64,000 nt of DNA, from assembly GCA_020634755.1 (NCBI GenBank), contig JACKBC010000023.1:1-64000 (forward strand), in the 5' to 3' direction. A program made the position numbers and the translations under genes. Under the pieces are notes generated by a model, which did no database searches, was not told the origin of the DNA, and saw only the letters and a list, made by a program, of their open reading frames with translations. The DNA comes from Caldilineaceae bacterium (GTDB lineage Bacteria > Chloroflexota > Anaerolineae > Caldilineales > Caldilineaceae). This document shows positions 1-7,545 of this stretch, piece after piece. Position 1 is the first letter of the stretch. The number at the start of each line of letters is the position of its first letter.

Positions 1-114
1 GCCCAAAAAGCCAAAGATTTCGCCCTGGTTGATTTGCAGGGAAATTTGGTCGTTGGCGGGTGTTGCTTGGCCGTCATAGCGTTTGGTCAGCTTTTGGATG
101 TCATAGACGATCAT
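1..114 (-). CDS. ABC transporter ATP-binding protein, N-terminal fragment (cut by window edge)
   Basis: Reading the minus strand from the ATG at 114 gives 38 residues beginning MIVYDIQKLTKRYDG and ending EIFGFLG at the left window edge. The ending is the run-up to a Walker A P-loop. The pattern (LTKRYDG, ISLQINQGEIFGFLG) is typical of ATPase subunits of DrrA/CcmA-type ABC exporters, which couple ATP hydrolysis to a membrane permease. Only the first beta-strand region is in the window, so substrate and partner cannot be told. The ATP-binding family is fairly sure; the exporter subclass is inference. Confidence 0.8.
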   Translation of the reverse strand, partial: MIVYDIQKLTKRYDGQATPANDQISLQINQGEIFGFLG

Positions 115-147
115 GGGCGCGCTCTACTTTGAACATCGTAAGTCACC

Positions 148-232
148 GTCAAGAAATAAGTTGGCGGCCAAACCTGTCAGGTCTTCGATACCTGACAGGT
201 TTAAATCGACAAGTCATTTCTGGACAGACCCT
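148..232. repeat. Palindromic repeat, copy 1 of a dispersed ~85-bp element
   Basis: The core is an inverted repeat (AACCTGTCAGGT, short loop, ACCTGACAGGTT) at 171-202. It is flanked by outer arms containing AGAAATAAGTTGGC on one side and GTCATTTCTGGACAGAC on the other. The same element recurs in opposite orientation at 47961-48046 with only a few differences. No reading frame of its own is seen, so it resembles a non-autonomous, MITE-like repeat. The rest of 115-415 holds no gene that I can support. Confidence 0.75.
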
Positions 233-415
233 TAGTCTATTGTGGTTTAACCGGATCTCAGGGTTTGCCGTCCCCGGCACTTTCCACAAAATAAAAAATA
301 AGTCGTCAGAGGAGATCAAGTGCAACTTACGTCACTCCCTCAGATCCCGCAAAGCCTCTATTTCGCCGAGCCTTGTGGACGTGGGCCCAAGACACTCATG
401 TCGCCTTTGAGCACA

Positions 416-1726
416 TTATAGTCCCAAACTTTGTCTCACGGCCTGCAAGGTGGGCGCAATCACCATCGGCTCGCCTGTGGTTTGCATGGCGGCATCAATA
501 TCCTTGAGACCGCTGCCGGTGTTGATGACCACAATGGTCTCGTCCGGCTGCACCAGCTTTTGGGCCACCGCCTGCTGCAAACCGGCAAACGCAGCCGCCC
601 CCGCCGGTTCAGCGAAGACGCCGCCGAGGCGCGCCAACGGCAACATGGCGTTCAAAATGGCTTCATCTGGCACGGCCACAAAAGCGCCATTGGTTTGGCG
701 CACGGCATTGAGCGCCTTGATCGGATCGCGCGGCGCATTGACGCTAATGCTATCGGCGCGCGTGGTGGCTTGGACGAGCTGGGGAAATTCAGCGTCGCCG
801 CGCCAAGCGCTGTACAAAGCCGCGCTGCCGGTGGATTGCACGCCGTAAAGCCGCGGCATCTTTTTGATCCACCCCAAGGCCAGCAGATCCTTAAAGCCCT
901 TATGCACACCGCCAATGATGCATCCATCGCCCACAGACACAAATACAACGTCCGGGGCCACAAATACGCTCGCGTTCTCTCCTTGCTGCGCGTCCCCCAG
1001 CTGCTCGGCAATTTCAAACGCAACCGTCTTCTTGCCTTCGGTCATAAACGGATTGTAGCCGGTGTTGCGGTTGAACCAGCCAAATTCTTTGCAGGCCGCC
1101 GTACAGAGATCAAACGCGTCATCATACGATCCATCCACGGTTAGCACTGTGCTGCCATAGACCAATAGTTGGGCGATCTTGGCGCGGGGGGCGCTTTTGG
1201 GCACAAAAATCACGCAATCCTGACCAGCCGCGGCGCTTTGCCCAGCCAGAGCCGCGGCGGCATTGCCCGTGCTGGCCGTCGCCACAACGGGCAGCCTGTT
1301 CTCTTGCGCCAATGCCACCGCAATGGCGGATGCCCGATCCTTTAGTGACGCGCTGGGGTTGCGGCCATCATCTTTTACATAGAGCGCTGAAAGCCCCAAC
1401 AGTTCACCCAATCGGTCAACGGCCAAGAGCGGTGTATTCCCCACGCTTACAGGCGCTAAGCTGGTGCGCGCCGCAAGGGGGAGCAGTGGCCAATAACGCC
1501 CAATGGATCGGTCGGCATCCTGTTGAATGTGTTTGGGCGATATACTTTGTTGAATAGCGGCATAATCGTACTGCACATCCAGCGTCCCAACATCGCTGAG
1601 CTGGTTGGGGCGGCAATTACACACATATTGAAAATGTTCAGTAATAAAATCAGCACGGCTATAGGCACGAGAACAGCGCAAGCATGTTAGTGATTTAATA
1701 AAGGGCGAAAAAATAAATTGGCTCAT
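416..1726 (-). CDS. thrC: Threonine synthase
   Basis: PLP-dependent lyase converting O-phosphohomoserine to threonine and phosphate, the last step of threonine biosynthesis in the cytoplasm. The protein is 436 aa from the ATG at 1726. An upstream extension to 1783 is open but lacks family features. The N-terminus has a Cys-x2-Cys and Cys-x-Cys pair (about residues 15-38), as in threonine synthases with a small zinc-ribbon-like lead. The PLP lysine lies in SASLKDRAS (about K129), followed by the family blocks TASTGNAAAA, GYNPFMTEGKKT and the glycine-rich phosphate loop VSVGDGCIIGG. Length and motif order are normal. It is monocistronic here, with a repeat-filled region upstream. A threonine-dehydratase-type relative is possible but the zinc-like N-terminus argues against it. 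Confidence 0.92.
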   Translation of the reverse strand: MSQFIFSPFIKSLTCLRCSRAYSRADFITEHFQYVCNCRPNQLSDVGTLDVQYDYAAIQQSISPKHIQQDADRSIGRYWPLLPLAARTSLAPVSVGNTPLLAVDRLGELLGLSALYVKDDGRNPSASLKDRASAIAVALAQENRLPVVATASTGNAAAALAGQSAAAGQDCVIFVPKSAPRAKIAQLLVYGSTVLTVDGSYDDAFDLCTAACKEFGWFNRNTGYNPFMTEGKKTVAFEIAEQLGDAQQGENASVFVAPDVVFVSVGDGCIIGGVHKGFKDLLALGWIKKMPRLYGVQSTGSAALYSAWRGDAEFPQLVQATTRADSISVNAPRDPIKALNAVRQTNGAFVAVPDEAILNAMLPLARLGGVFAEPAGAAAFAGLQQAVAQKLVQPDETIVVINTGSGLKDIDAAMQTTGEPMVIAPTLQAVRQSLGL

Positions 1727-1787
1727 TTTTCTATAATCCCACGAATTGTATAGGTTATTGACTTGCCCAGAAACGGAAAACACTTTG

Positions 1788-1907
1788 ATGAGCAGGACTT
1801 ACGCAAGCCTAGAGGAAAAAGTGGCAGGTCAGCTATGGTATACACCCTTGGCGATCCACAGGCGCTGCGTAAGTCGTGCGATGAGCAGGACTTGCGCAAG
1901 CCTGCCA
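1788..1907. repeat. ACTTACGCA-ended palindromic repeat (family A, copy 1) with a partial second end
   Basis: An end AGGACTTACGCAAGCCT at 1794 is matched by an inverted end GCTGCGTAAGTCGTG finishing near 1878, giving an ~85-bp element. The left end then recurs directly (GATGAGCAGGACTTGCGCAAG at 1881-1901), as if a second copy were truncated. Related elements lie at 2158, 12311 and 14228. Apart from these repeats the 1727-2446 region has AT-rich stretches and no gene. Confidence 0.7.
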
Positions 1908-2157
1908 GAAAAGCCATCTGTAAGAAGAATACTCCTCTCGCTGCACGCCACCGGGCCGCGCCAGTCATAATAATATAAAGCTTGCAGTTTTTCCGTCTGA
2001 TAAACCGAACAGAGTTAGACTACAATTGGGCGGGAAATGTTCGCAGCTTATTCAAGCCTTAAATATATTTCATACAAAGCTATTAATTGACAGTAATTTG
2101 TAATGAAAAGAGTTTCATATTTTCGTTACAATAGAACTAGCGACCGCATCACAGCTT

Positions 2158-2240
2158 AGGACTTACGTAAGTCTCGAGGGGAAATTATCAGGTCAGATAT
2201 ATTCTGCTCTCCTGGCGATCCACGGGCGCTGCGTAAGTGG
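2158..2240. repeat. ACTTACGCA-ended palindromic repeat (family A, copy 2)
   Basis: It begins AGGACTTACGTAAG, ends GGGCGCTGCGTAAGTGG and shares the internal GGTCAG and CTGGCGATCCAC blocks with the copy at 1794. Same length and orientation; non-coding. Confidence 0.7.
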
Positions 2241-2446
2241 TACAGCAGCAATAATAATTTAAGTCTTGAAGTATAAATTCATCATAAATTTAAGTAGTAT
2301 AAATCTAAGTAGTAACAAAAAACAACAGCAACCCGTAAGACTTTTTACTGCTCTTTTGTAATATACTATAACCACAGCGAATTGACGCTGATTAAAGAAC
2401 TTAATTTTACATCCACACCTTAACATGGTGGAGAGAGTGAATCGAA

Positions 2447-3715
2447 ATGAGCAACTCCCTATTAGTCAACAGCGCCAAGCAAACGTCAACTGATGAGAAT
2501 ACCAATGTTGGGATCATGCCCGACTATTTCACATCAATTGCCAATGTACTGCAAACCGTCGATCAACCAGTTACCATAGACGAACTGGTCGAGCGCACGG
2601 CCCAGTATTTGCCATCCGCCAACGAGAAGCCCCAGGCGCTGGTCCGTCGAGCTTTGGAAAAGTTGTATCAAGCAGTGCCCATGGGACAGGGAAAGTATGG
2701 CTGGCTGTCGAATCTTTTACAAAACAACTGGATTCGTCATCCGCTTACAACGGAGGAAACCGAACAAGGCTTTCTCCTCATGGACGAACTGGAGCATGCG
2801 GCTTTCTTTCCACAGTTCTTTCAGACCCACCGCTCCAATGGGCGGGTTTTGAAGGTTGATCTCTTAGGGGGGCCAACCATTGAGGCGGAAGCATACATTG
2901 AGCGCAAGACCTGGTCGCTCAAGCTGGGAGCCGAATTTGTACGCTGGGTAGAAGAGCTTGGCGGCCAAGGACGTGACGATCTGCTCATTTGGGTAAATGA
3001 CGCCCGTGCCGGACATTATACCTTGCGCCTACAACCGCGCGAAGCCCGCGTAGATTCTGAAATTCAGGAACGAAACATTAAGTTGGCGCTCATGGCAGAA
3101 GAACTCATCCGACAGAATCGCCACCAGTGGGATGTTATGCCGACATGGGAATTAGCCGCCCGACTTGTTGCCAATGGCGCCTTTATGGACATGACGCCAC
3201 CGGACGATCTACACTGTATTCTCCATCAATATAGCCTGCTACACTACAGTGGCTCTGGTTATATGCTGAAGAGCGATATCGGACATGCCGGCCAGGCTCC
3301 CATCTCAGAAAGTCTAACTGCGCTCTCGGATCCCTACGAGCATTTGCATGGGACCAAGATGAGCCATAACCCGCTCGTAAACCCGGAAAATGATCCTTAC
3401 CAATGGAGCTTAGCCAGCGGAGTTGAAGAAACTCAGGAGCTATGGCAGGTTTCAGACGTGGAAGAGCTTGCTATAGGGTCAGAGGACCTGACCGATTACG
3501 ACTCTTATCTGGACAGTCTTTGCCAGATGGGCTTAATCGATTCGCCGCTCTCACCAGACCAATTTCATCTATTGCAGCATGAACTCGAATTTTTGGTCAG
3601 TTTAGAACGACAATTCGGATATCTCTTGCCGGAACAGAAAAGTCGCCAGAAAGAGCTAAAAGCACTCCTCCTTATCGATGCTCGTATTATGCGAGATGAT
3701 GATTTAGAATCATAA
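2447..3715 (+). CDS. Hypothetical protein with N-terminal winged-helix-like region
   Basis: A 422-aa soluble protein with no signal peptide or membrane segment. The start is supported by GGAGAGAG about 9 nt upstream of the ATG. Residues 28-90 (VLQTVDQPVTIDELVERTAQYLP...ALVRRALEKL) look like a HARE/winged-helix module; this is inference from pattern. The middle (about 150-230) is rich in Trp and acidic residues (WSLKLGAEFVRWVEELGGQGRDD). The C-terminus is acidic and helical. I do not recognise a catalytic motif. It stands alone and is followed by two tandem palindromic repeats and a strong hairpin terminator at 3955. Function unknown. Confidence 0.75.
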   Translation: MSNSLLVNSAKQTSTDENTNVGIMPDYFTSIANVLQTVDQPVTIDELVERTAQYLPSANEKPQALVRRALEKLYQAVPMGQGKYGWLSNLLQNNWIRHPLTTEETEQGFLLMDELEHAAFFPQFFQTHRSNGRVLKVDLLGGPTIEAEAYIERKTWSLKLGAEFVRWVEELGGQGRDDLLIWVNDARAGHYTLRLQPREARVDSEIQERNIKLALMAEELIRQNRHQWDVMPTWELAARLVANGAFMDMTPPDDLHCILHQYSLLHYSGSGYMLKSDIGHAGQAPISESLTALSDPYEHLHGTKMSHNPLVNPENDPYQWSLASGVEETQELWQVSDVEELAIGSEDLTDYDSYLDSLCQMGLIDSPLSPDQFHLLQHELEFLVSLERQFGYLLPEQKSRQKELKALLLIDARIMRDDDLES

Positions 3716-3721
3716 CCTCAC

Positions 3722-3885
3722 GTTACGCAGCGACAGCCAGTCTGCTAGAGAGAAACAGGGACGTCGGCGAGCCGGCTTTCCTCTAGGCTTGCGTAACATA
3801 AGTCATAATGTTACGCAGCGACAGCCAGTCTGCTAGAGAGAAACAGCAACGGCGGCGAGCCGGCTTTCCTCTAGGCTTGCGTAAC
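3722..3885. repeat. Two tandem 88-bp-period palindromic units with GTTACGCA/TGCGTAAC ends
   Basis: Unit 1 (3722-3797) and unit 2 (3810-3885) each start GTTACGCAGCGACAGCCAG and end GGCTTGCGTAAC. The internal arms CTAGAGAGAAA and TTTCCTCTAG also pair. The units differ at only a few bases, mainly between the inner arms. A third left end (TTACGCAGACG) follows at 3899. The terminal GTTACGC/GCGTAAC resembles the CTTACGC ends of family A, suggesting related non-autonomous elements. Confidence 0.75.
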
Positions 3886-3954
3886 ACAAGTCATAACATT
3901 ACGCAGACGACTACACCCCATATCTAGGGAAACTAGAATACATACCTTATAATA

Positions 3955-3985
3955 AAAAGCCGCTAGCATAGTGCTAGCGGCTTTT
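3955..3985 (+). terminator. Rho-independent terminator
   Basis: A perfect 14-bp stem (AAAAGCCGCTAGCA / TGCTAGCGGCTTTT) with a 3-nt loop, with a T-run forming the right arm end. It lies downstream of the plus-strand gene ending at 3715. The A-run on the left could make it bidirectional. Confidence 0.85.
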
Positions 3986-4114
3986 CGTTTGGTGCGGCCA
4001 GATCAAGAAAACGCTCATGGGGCTGCTCGCTGAAATTCAATCAGAATATTGTGCATTCTTACGGAGAGCCTCGTTAATTTCAGCCCACTACCTGCATGAG
4101 CAAAAGATAACGTT

Positions 4115-4414
4115 ATGAATAAACCTGTAAATTGTCCTTATTTCTATGGAGACTACTTTCGAGGCAAAAATAAGGAAACATGTCGACTTGTAGAAAATAA
4201 CCCGGAAAACGAACGCCACTGGCAACGCAAGCTATGCAATAGCTGCCCTGTGCCGGAATTGCTTTTGACGAGCAACTGTCGCGATCTCATTTTGGAAGGA
4301 GCTGTAAAGCAAAAATTTCTGCGCAGCCGGGTTGAAGTTACCTTTGCGATTTGTGGAAAGCATATGCTCGAACTTTCCAATGCCAAGTATTGTCCAAAGT
4401 GCGCCACCGAATAA
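4115..4414 (+). CDS. Small cysteine-rich (zinc-ribbon-like) protein
   Basis: A 99-aa protein with eight cysteines, including NCPYFYGDYF near the start, CNSCPVP in the middle and CPKC at the C-terminus. The spacing suggests one or two structural zinc sites, possibly a compact zinc ribbon; metal binding is inference. No membrane segment. No strong ribosome binding site is seen before the ATG, but the coding pattern is clear. It converges on the patatin gene at 4425 with a 10-bp gap. Function unknown. Confidence 0.7.
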   Translation: MNKPVNCPYFYGDYFRGKNKETCRLVENNPENERHWQRKLCNSCPVPELLLTSNCRDLILEGAVKQKFLRSRVEVTFAICGKHMLELSNAKYCPKCATE

Positions 4415-4424
4415 AGCAGATTCC

Positions 4425-5333
4425 TTAGGCCGACTGCAAGGCGTTTTCATAATGTAACTGAGGCCAAGACTCAACAGAAAAAGCCTTTTTAGGTATGGGC
4501 ATCTTAAATGAAGGCTGCAACGTCGCCTCTGTGATTTGAAATCCTTGCTGGATCAAATCGGGAATCGTCTTTAATACATTTCGACTACAACCAGCTGGCG
4601 CCGTCAATTGTACATAGTGCATCCGCACGCCGGGCGTATGTCTGGCCAGCAGCAGATCGTAATCAGCGTGGGCGCGAATCATGTTGTGAATACTATTGCG
4701 CACCACATTAACCACACCATGTTTGGCCACATCCTCTCCGCCCTGTTCATTTTGCTCCACGCGCAGAACGTATATTTCCGTCGCCCCTCGCTCAATTGCC
4801 ACCCGAATAGGCAAACAAGTCACGGCGCCGCCATCAATATAGCGCTTGCCATTAACTTCCCACGGGGCATGAAAAGGTGGCAACGCGGTGGTCGCCATCA
4901 ATGCGTCGATCACCCTTTCCTGCATGGAGTCACCAAAAACATGCAGCCGTCCACTCTTTAGATTTGCGGCCGTTATGGACAATTGGGCGCCTTGAATATC
5001 GCCAAAGGTATAATCAGGCTTGAGCCCTTTGCTCATCAAAAAGCGGTAAAAGTTCTGGTTGTCAAACAAGCTATCTTTGCCAGTCAACAGACGCCACGCT
5101 TTTCCCAGTAGACTATCCGGGTAGACATCAGACCAACGGACGGTTAGCCACATCTGCTTAAGACGTTCGACACCTTCCAACGACAAATTTTGCGCAAGAA
5201 AAGCAGCATTGAGTCCGCCCACTGAACAGCCAACCAGCAAATCAGGATATATATTTCGCTCCAATAGTGACCGCAAGGCGCCAACCTGCATGGCCCCCAG
5301 ATTTCCACCCGCGCCCAGCACAAATGCACGCAT
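4425..5333 (-). CDS. Patatin-like phospholipase family protein
   Basis: A 302-aa serine acyl hydrolase of the bacterial patatin/RssA type. It shows the oxyanion block GAGGNLG (residues 7-13), the nucleophile elbow GCSVGG (Ser37) and the catalytic Asp in DGGAVT (about residue 168), which together form the Ser-Asp dyad. The family cleaves acyl esters of phospholipids or related lipids. No signal peptide, so cytoplasmic or membrane-associated. The ATG at 5333 is preceded by GAGAGGGAAAC. Substrate cannot be read from sequence. Confidence 0.88.
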   Translation of the reverse strand: MRAFVLGAGGNLGAMQVGALRSLLERNIYPDLLVGCSVGGLNAAFLAQNLSLEGVERLKQMWLTVRWSDVYPDSLLGKAWRLLTGKDSLFDNQNFYRFLMSKGLKPDYTFGDIQGAQLSITAANLKSGRLHVFGDSMQERVIDALMATTALPPFHAPWEVNGKRYIDGGAVTCLPIRVAIERGATEIYVLRVEQNEQGGEDVAKHGVVNVVRNSIHNMIRAHADYDLLLARHTPGVRMHYVQLTAPAGCSRNVLKTIPDLIQQGFQITEATLQPSFKMPIPKKAFSVESWPQLHYENALQSA

Positions 5334-5722
5334 GTTTCCCTCTCTTTAATAGGCCCCAATCTGTCTATCCCTTGTCTAGCCCAACAGGCTGACGAGCTGT
5401 TGAATGCCAAACAAGCGCCCATTATGGCGTCGGTTATATAATCAGGGCTGTGTGAACAGTTTGTTCCAGAGAGACTCTAATCGATACGAGGAATTATTGA
5501 ACTGTTGTGTGTGGTAGAACGGGGGCGGCAATGTGCGATGCGTTCAACGTATGTAGAGACTCATTTAAATAGCTTTACAAATAATGAGTAATCAATACTT
5601 GTTTATTATATTAGCATAGTGCTCAGGAATAGCAATAGGACCTGGGTACCATATTTTACAAAAAAATCCTATAGCATTTTGCCGTATATCCGATACAGGT
5701 TGTCTCGATTGCCGCACCAAAC

Positions 5723-5751
5723 TTGCACATAATCATAGATTGACGTATATT
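5723..5751 (+). promoter_or_regulatory. Sigma-70-type promoter of the TPP riboswitch operon
   Basis: TTGCAC (5723-5728), 17-bp spacer, TATATT (5746-5751). Position just before the riboswitch aptamer supports it. The preceding 5334-5722 stretch is AT-rich with no gene. Confidence 0.6.
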
Positions 5752-5761
5752 GAGACTAATC

Positions 5762-5850
5762 AAACGGGGAGCTCGGATGCACCGGGCTGAGAGGGCACTA
5801 ACGCGTTGCCGACCCGCAAACCTGATCTGGATAATGCCAGCGTAGGAACT
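5762..5850 (+). promoter_or_regulatory. TPP riboswitch (THI element)
   Basis: The conserved blocks appear in order: GGGGAGC near the 5' end, GGGCTGAGAGGG (P2/J3-2 with the CTGAGA core), GCCGACCC, ACCTGATCTGGATAATGCCAGC and the closing GTAGGAA. The aptamer binds thiamine pyrophosphate in the nascent mRNA and normally shuts off downstream expression when TPP is plentiful. It precedes the three-gene ABC transporter, which fixes that transporter's substrate as thiamine or a thiamine precursor. Confidence 0.93.
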
Positions 5851-5868
5851 ATACGACTAGCAGACAAG

Positions 5869-5907
5869 AAGCGCTTGCCTTTCCAGATTTGGCTAAGCGC
5901 TTTTTAT
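5869..5907 (+). terminator. Intrinsic terminator after the TPP aptamer (candidate expression platform)
   Basis: Stem AAGCGCTTGCC / GGC-T-AAGCGCTT followed by TTTTT at 5901-5905. It sits about 20 nt after the aptamer and 145 nt before the first gene, as expected of a transcription-attenuating expression platform. The next ~100 bp contain GGCCGAGCTTGTCGAAGCC (5939-5957), a short repeat-like piece, and no gene. Confidence 0.75.
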
Positions 5908-6051
5908 ATTGGTTTGGTAACGATTCAGGTCGGCAAAGGCCGAGCTTGTCGAAGCCCACCTGCGCCTTGTCAATTTTCATATTCGGTGTAAATGAGCATG
6001 TATGCATAGTTGCTCTGCTAGGCAAAGATGCAAACAGGGAGAAACAAGATA

Positions 6052-7146
6052 ATGATCAAAATGAAAATTCGTTTAGGCTATGTGTTTCTGTTAATCGCCC
6101 TATTTTTACTGAGCGCATGTCAACCGCTGCCATCTGGGCGGACCAATGAAGCCGGCACTGCGCAAGATTCGCCAACGACGCTTGTGCTAGCCACACACGA
6201 TTCGTTCAATGTGAGCGAAGATGTGCTGGCCCAGTTTGAGAGTGCGCATAACGTGAAGCTACAAGTGTTGCAGTTGGGCGATGCAGGCGAGGCGCTCAAT
6301 CGCATCATTCTAAGCAAAGATGCGCCGCTGGCGGATCTCTTTTTCGGCGTGGATAATTCATTTCTTAGCCGGGCGCTGGACGCCGACATCTTCATGCCAT
6401 ATGAATCACCACAATTAGCAGATGTGCGCGACGACCTAAAGCTCGATCCAGAAAATCGACTGCTGCCCGTTGATTTTGGTTTTGTCAATCTGAATGCTGA
6501 CCAAAACTGGTTCAATGAGCACGACTTGCCGCTGCCCACATCGCTGGATGATCTAACCAAGCCAGAGTACAAAGGGCTGCTGGTCGTGGAAAACCCCGCC
6601 ACCTCATCGCCGGGCTTGGCGTTTCTAGCCGCAACCGTGGCCCATTATGGCCAGGATGGATACCTAGACTTCTGGCGGGCCCTGCGCGAAAACGACGTGT
6701 TGATCACCACCGGCTGGAGCGAGGCATATTTTGAACAGTTCACGGTTGGCTCTGGCGGCGCCGGTGACCGCCCCCTTGTGGTGAGCTATTCGACCAGCCC
6801 GCCCGCCGATGTGGTCTTTGCTACTGACGGACGTACTGAGCCGGCCAGCGTCAATTTGTCGCTGCCCAACGCCGTCTTCCGGCAAATCGAATTTGTAGGC
6901 ATTCTCGACGGAACGGAGCATGCAGAGCAAGCACAGGCATTGGTAGATTTCATGCTGGGACAGCCGTTTCAGGAAGACGTTCCACTGCAAATGTATGTTT
7001 TTCCCGCCAATGTCAAGGCCGCTCTGCCTGAAGTCTTTACAAAATTTGCGGAAGTGGTGACCGATCCGGTCCAAATTGCACCGGAAACCATTGAAGCAGA
7101 GCGCGAAAATTGGATTATGGCATGGACCGAGGTCATGTTGCGCTAG
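6052..7146 (+). CDS. thiB: Thiamine ABC transporter substrate-binding lipoprotein
   Basis: 364 aa from the ATG at 6052, chosen because GGGAGA lies 9 nt upstream; an upstream in-frame ATG at 6028 has no such site. The N-terminus is a lipoprotein signal (hydrophobic core, lipobox LSAC, Cys about 23), so the protein is tethered outside the membrane. The mature part reads as a family 1 periplasmic binding protein of the TbpA/ThiB type: TTLVLATHDSFNVSEDVLAQF, DLFFGVDNSFL, LPVDFGFVNLN and the Trp/Tyr-rich C-lobe. It would deliver thiamine to ThiP. The riboswitch upstream decides thiamine rather than iron, since FbpA-type proteins are close relatives. Confidence 0.9.
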   Translation: MIKMKIRLGYVFLLIALFLLSACQPLPSGRTNEAGTAQDSPTTLVLATHDSFNVSEDVLAQFESAHNVKLQVLQLGDAGEALNRIILSKDAPLADLFFGVDNSFLSRALDADIFMPYESPQLADVRDDLKLDPENRLLPVDFGFVNLNADQNWFNEHDLPLPTSLDDLTKPEYKGLLVVENPATSSPGLAFLAATVAHYGQDGYLDFWRALRENDVLITTGWSEAYFEQFTVGSGGAGDRPLVVSYSTSPPADVVFATDGRTEPASVNLSLPNAVFRQIEFVGILDGTEHAEQAQALVDFMLGQPFQEDVPLQMYVFPANVKAALPEVFTKFAEVVTDPVQIAPETIEAERENWIMAWTEVMLR

Positions 7147-7161
7147 CGAAGCAGAACCCTT

Positions 7162-7530
7162 CTACACGGTATCAGTACACCGCAACGGTGTTGGCGAGAT
7201 AGGCGTCGGTTTCGAGTGGTGAATCCAGCCCTATCGCTTGGCGTTGCGATCTACACGGTATCAGTACACCGCAACGGTGTTGGCGAGATAGGCGTCGGTT
7301 TCGAGTGGTGAATCCAGCCCTATCGCTTGGCGTTGCCATCTACACGGTATCAGTACACCGCAACGGTGTTGGCGAGATAGGCGTCGGTTTCGAGTGGTGA
7401 ATCCAGCCCTATCGCTTGGCGTTGCGCTCTACACGGTATTAGTACACCGCAACGGTGTTGGCGAGATAGGCGTCGGTTTCGAGTGGTGAATCCGGCCCTA
7501 TCGCTTGGCGTTGCGATCTACTGCGTATCA
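7162..7530. repeat. Four exact tandem 89-bp palindromic units plus a partial fifth (family B)
   Basis: Units start at 7162, 7251, 7340 and 7429, so the period is exactly 89 bp; a truncated fifth begins at 7518. The copies are nearly identical. Each folds as a hairpin: the left arm TACACCGCAACGGTGTTGG pairs loosely with the right arm CTTGGCGTTGCGATCTA. Single diverged copies sit at 14614, 30989 and 49544. The array fills the thiB-thiP gap, and an open frame running into thiP passes through it. Confidence 0.9.
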
Positions 7531-7545
7531 GCCTGGATATATATT

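Noticed and set aside
60..410. 116-aa plus-strand frame
   Set aside because: Runs through the ABC ATPase start on the other strand and the palindromic repeat at 148-232.
431..1144. 237-aa plus-strand frame
   Set aside because: Antisense shadow of threonine synthase with no motif or ribosome site.
7162..7530. CRISPR array
   Set aside because: Units are 89 bp tandem copies without unique spacers; no cas genes are present.
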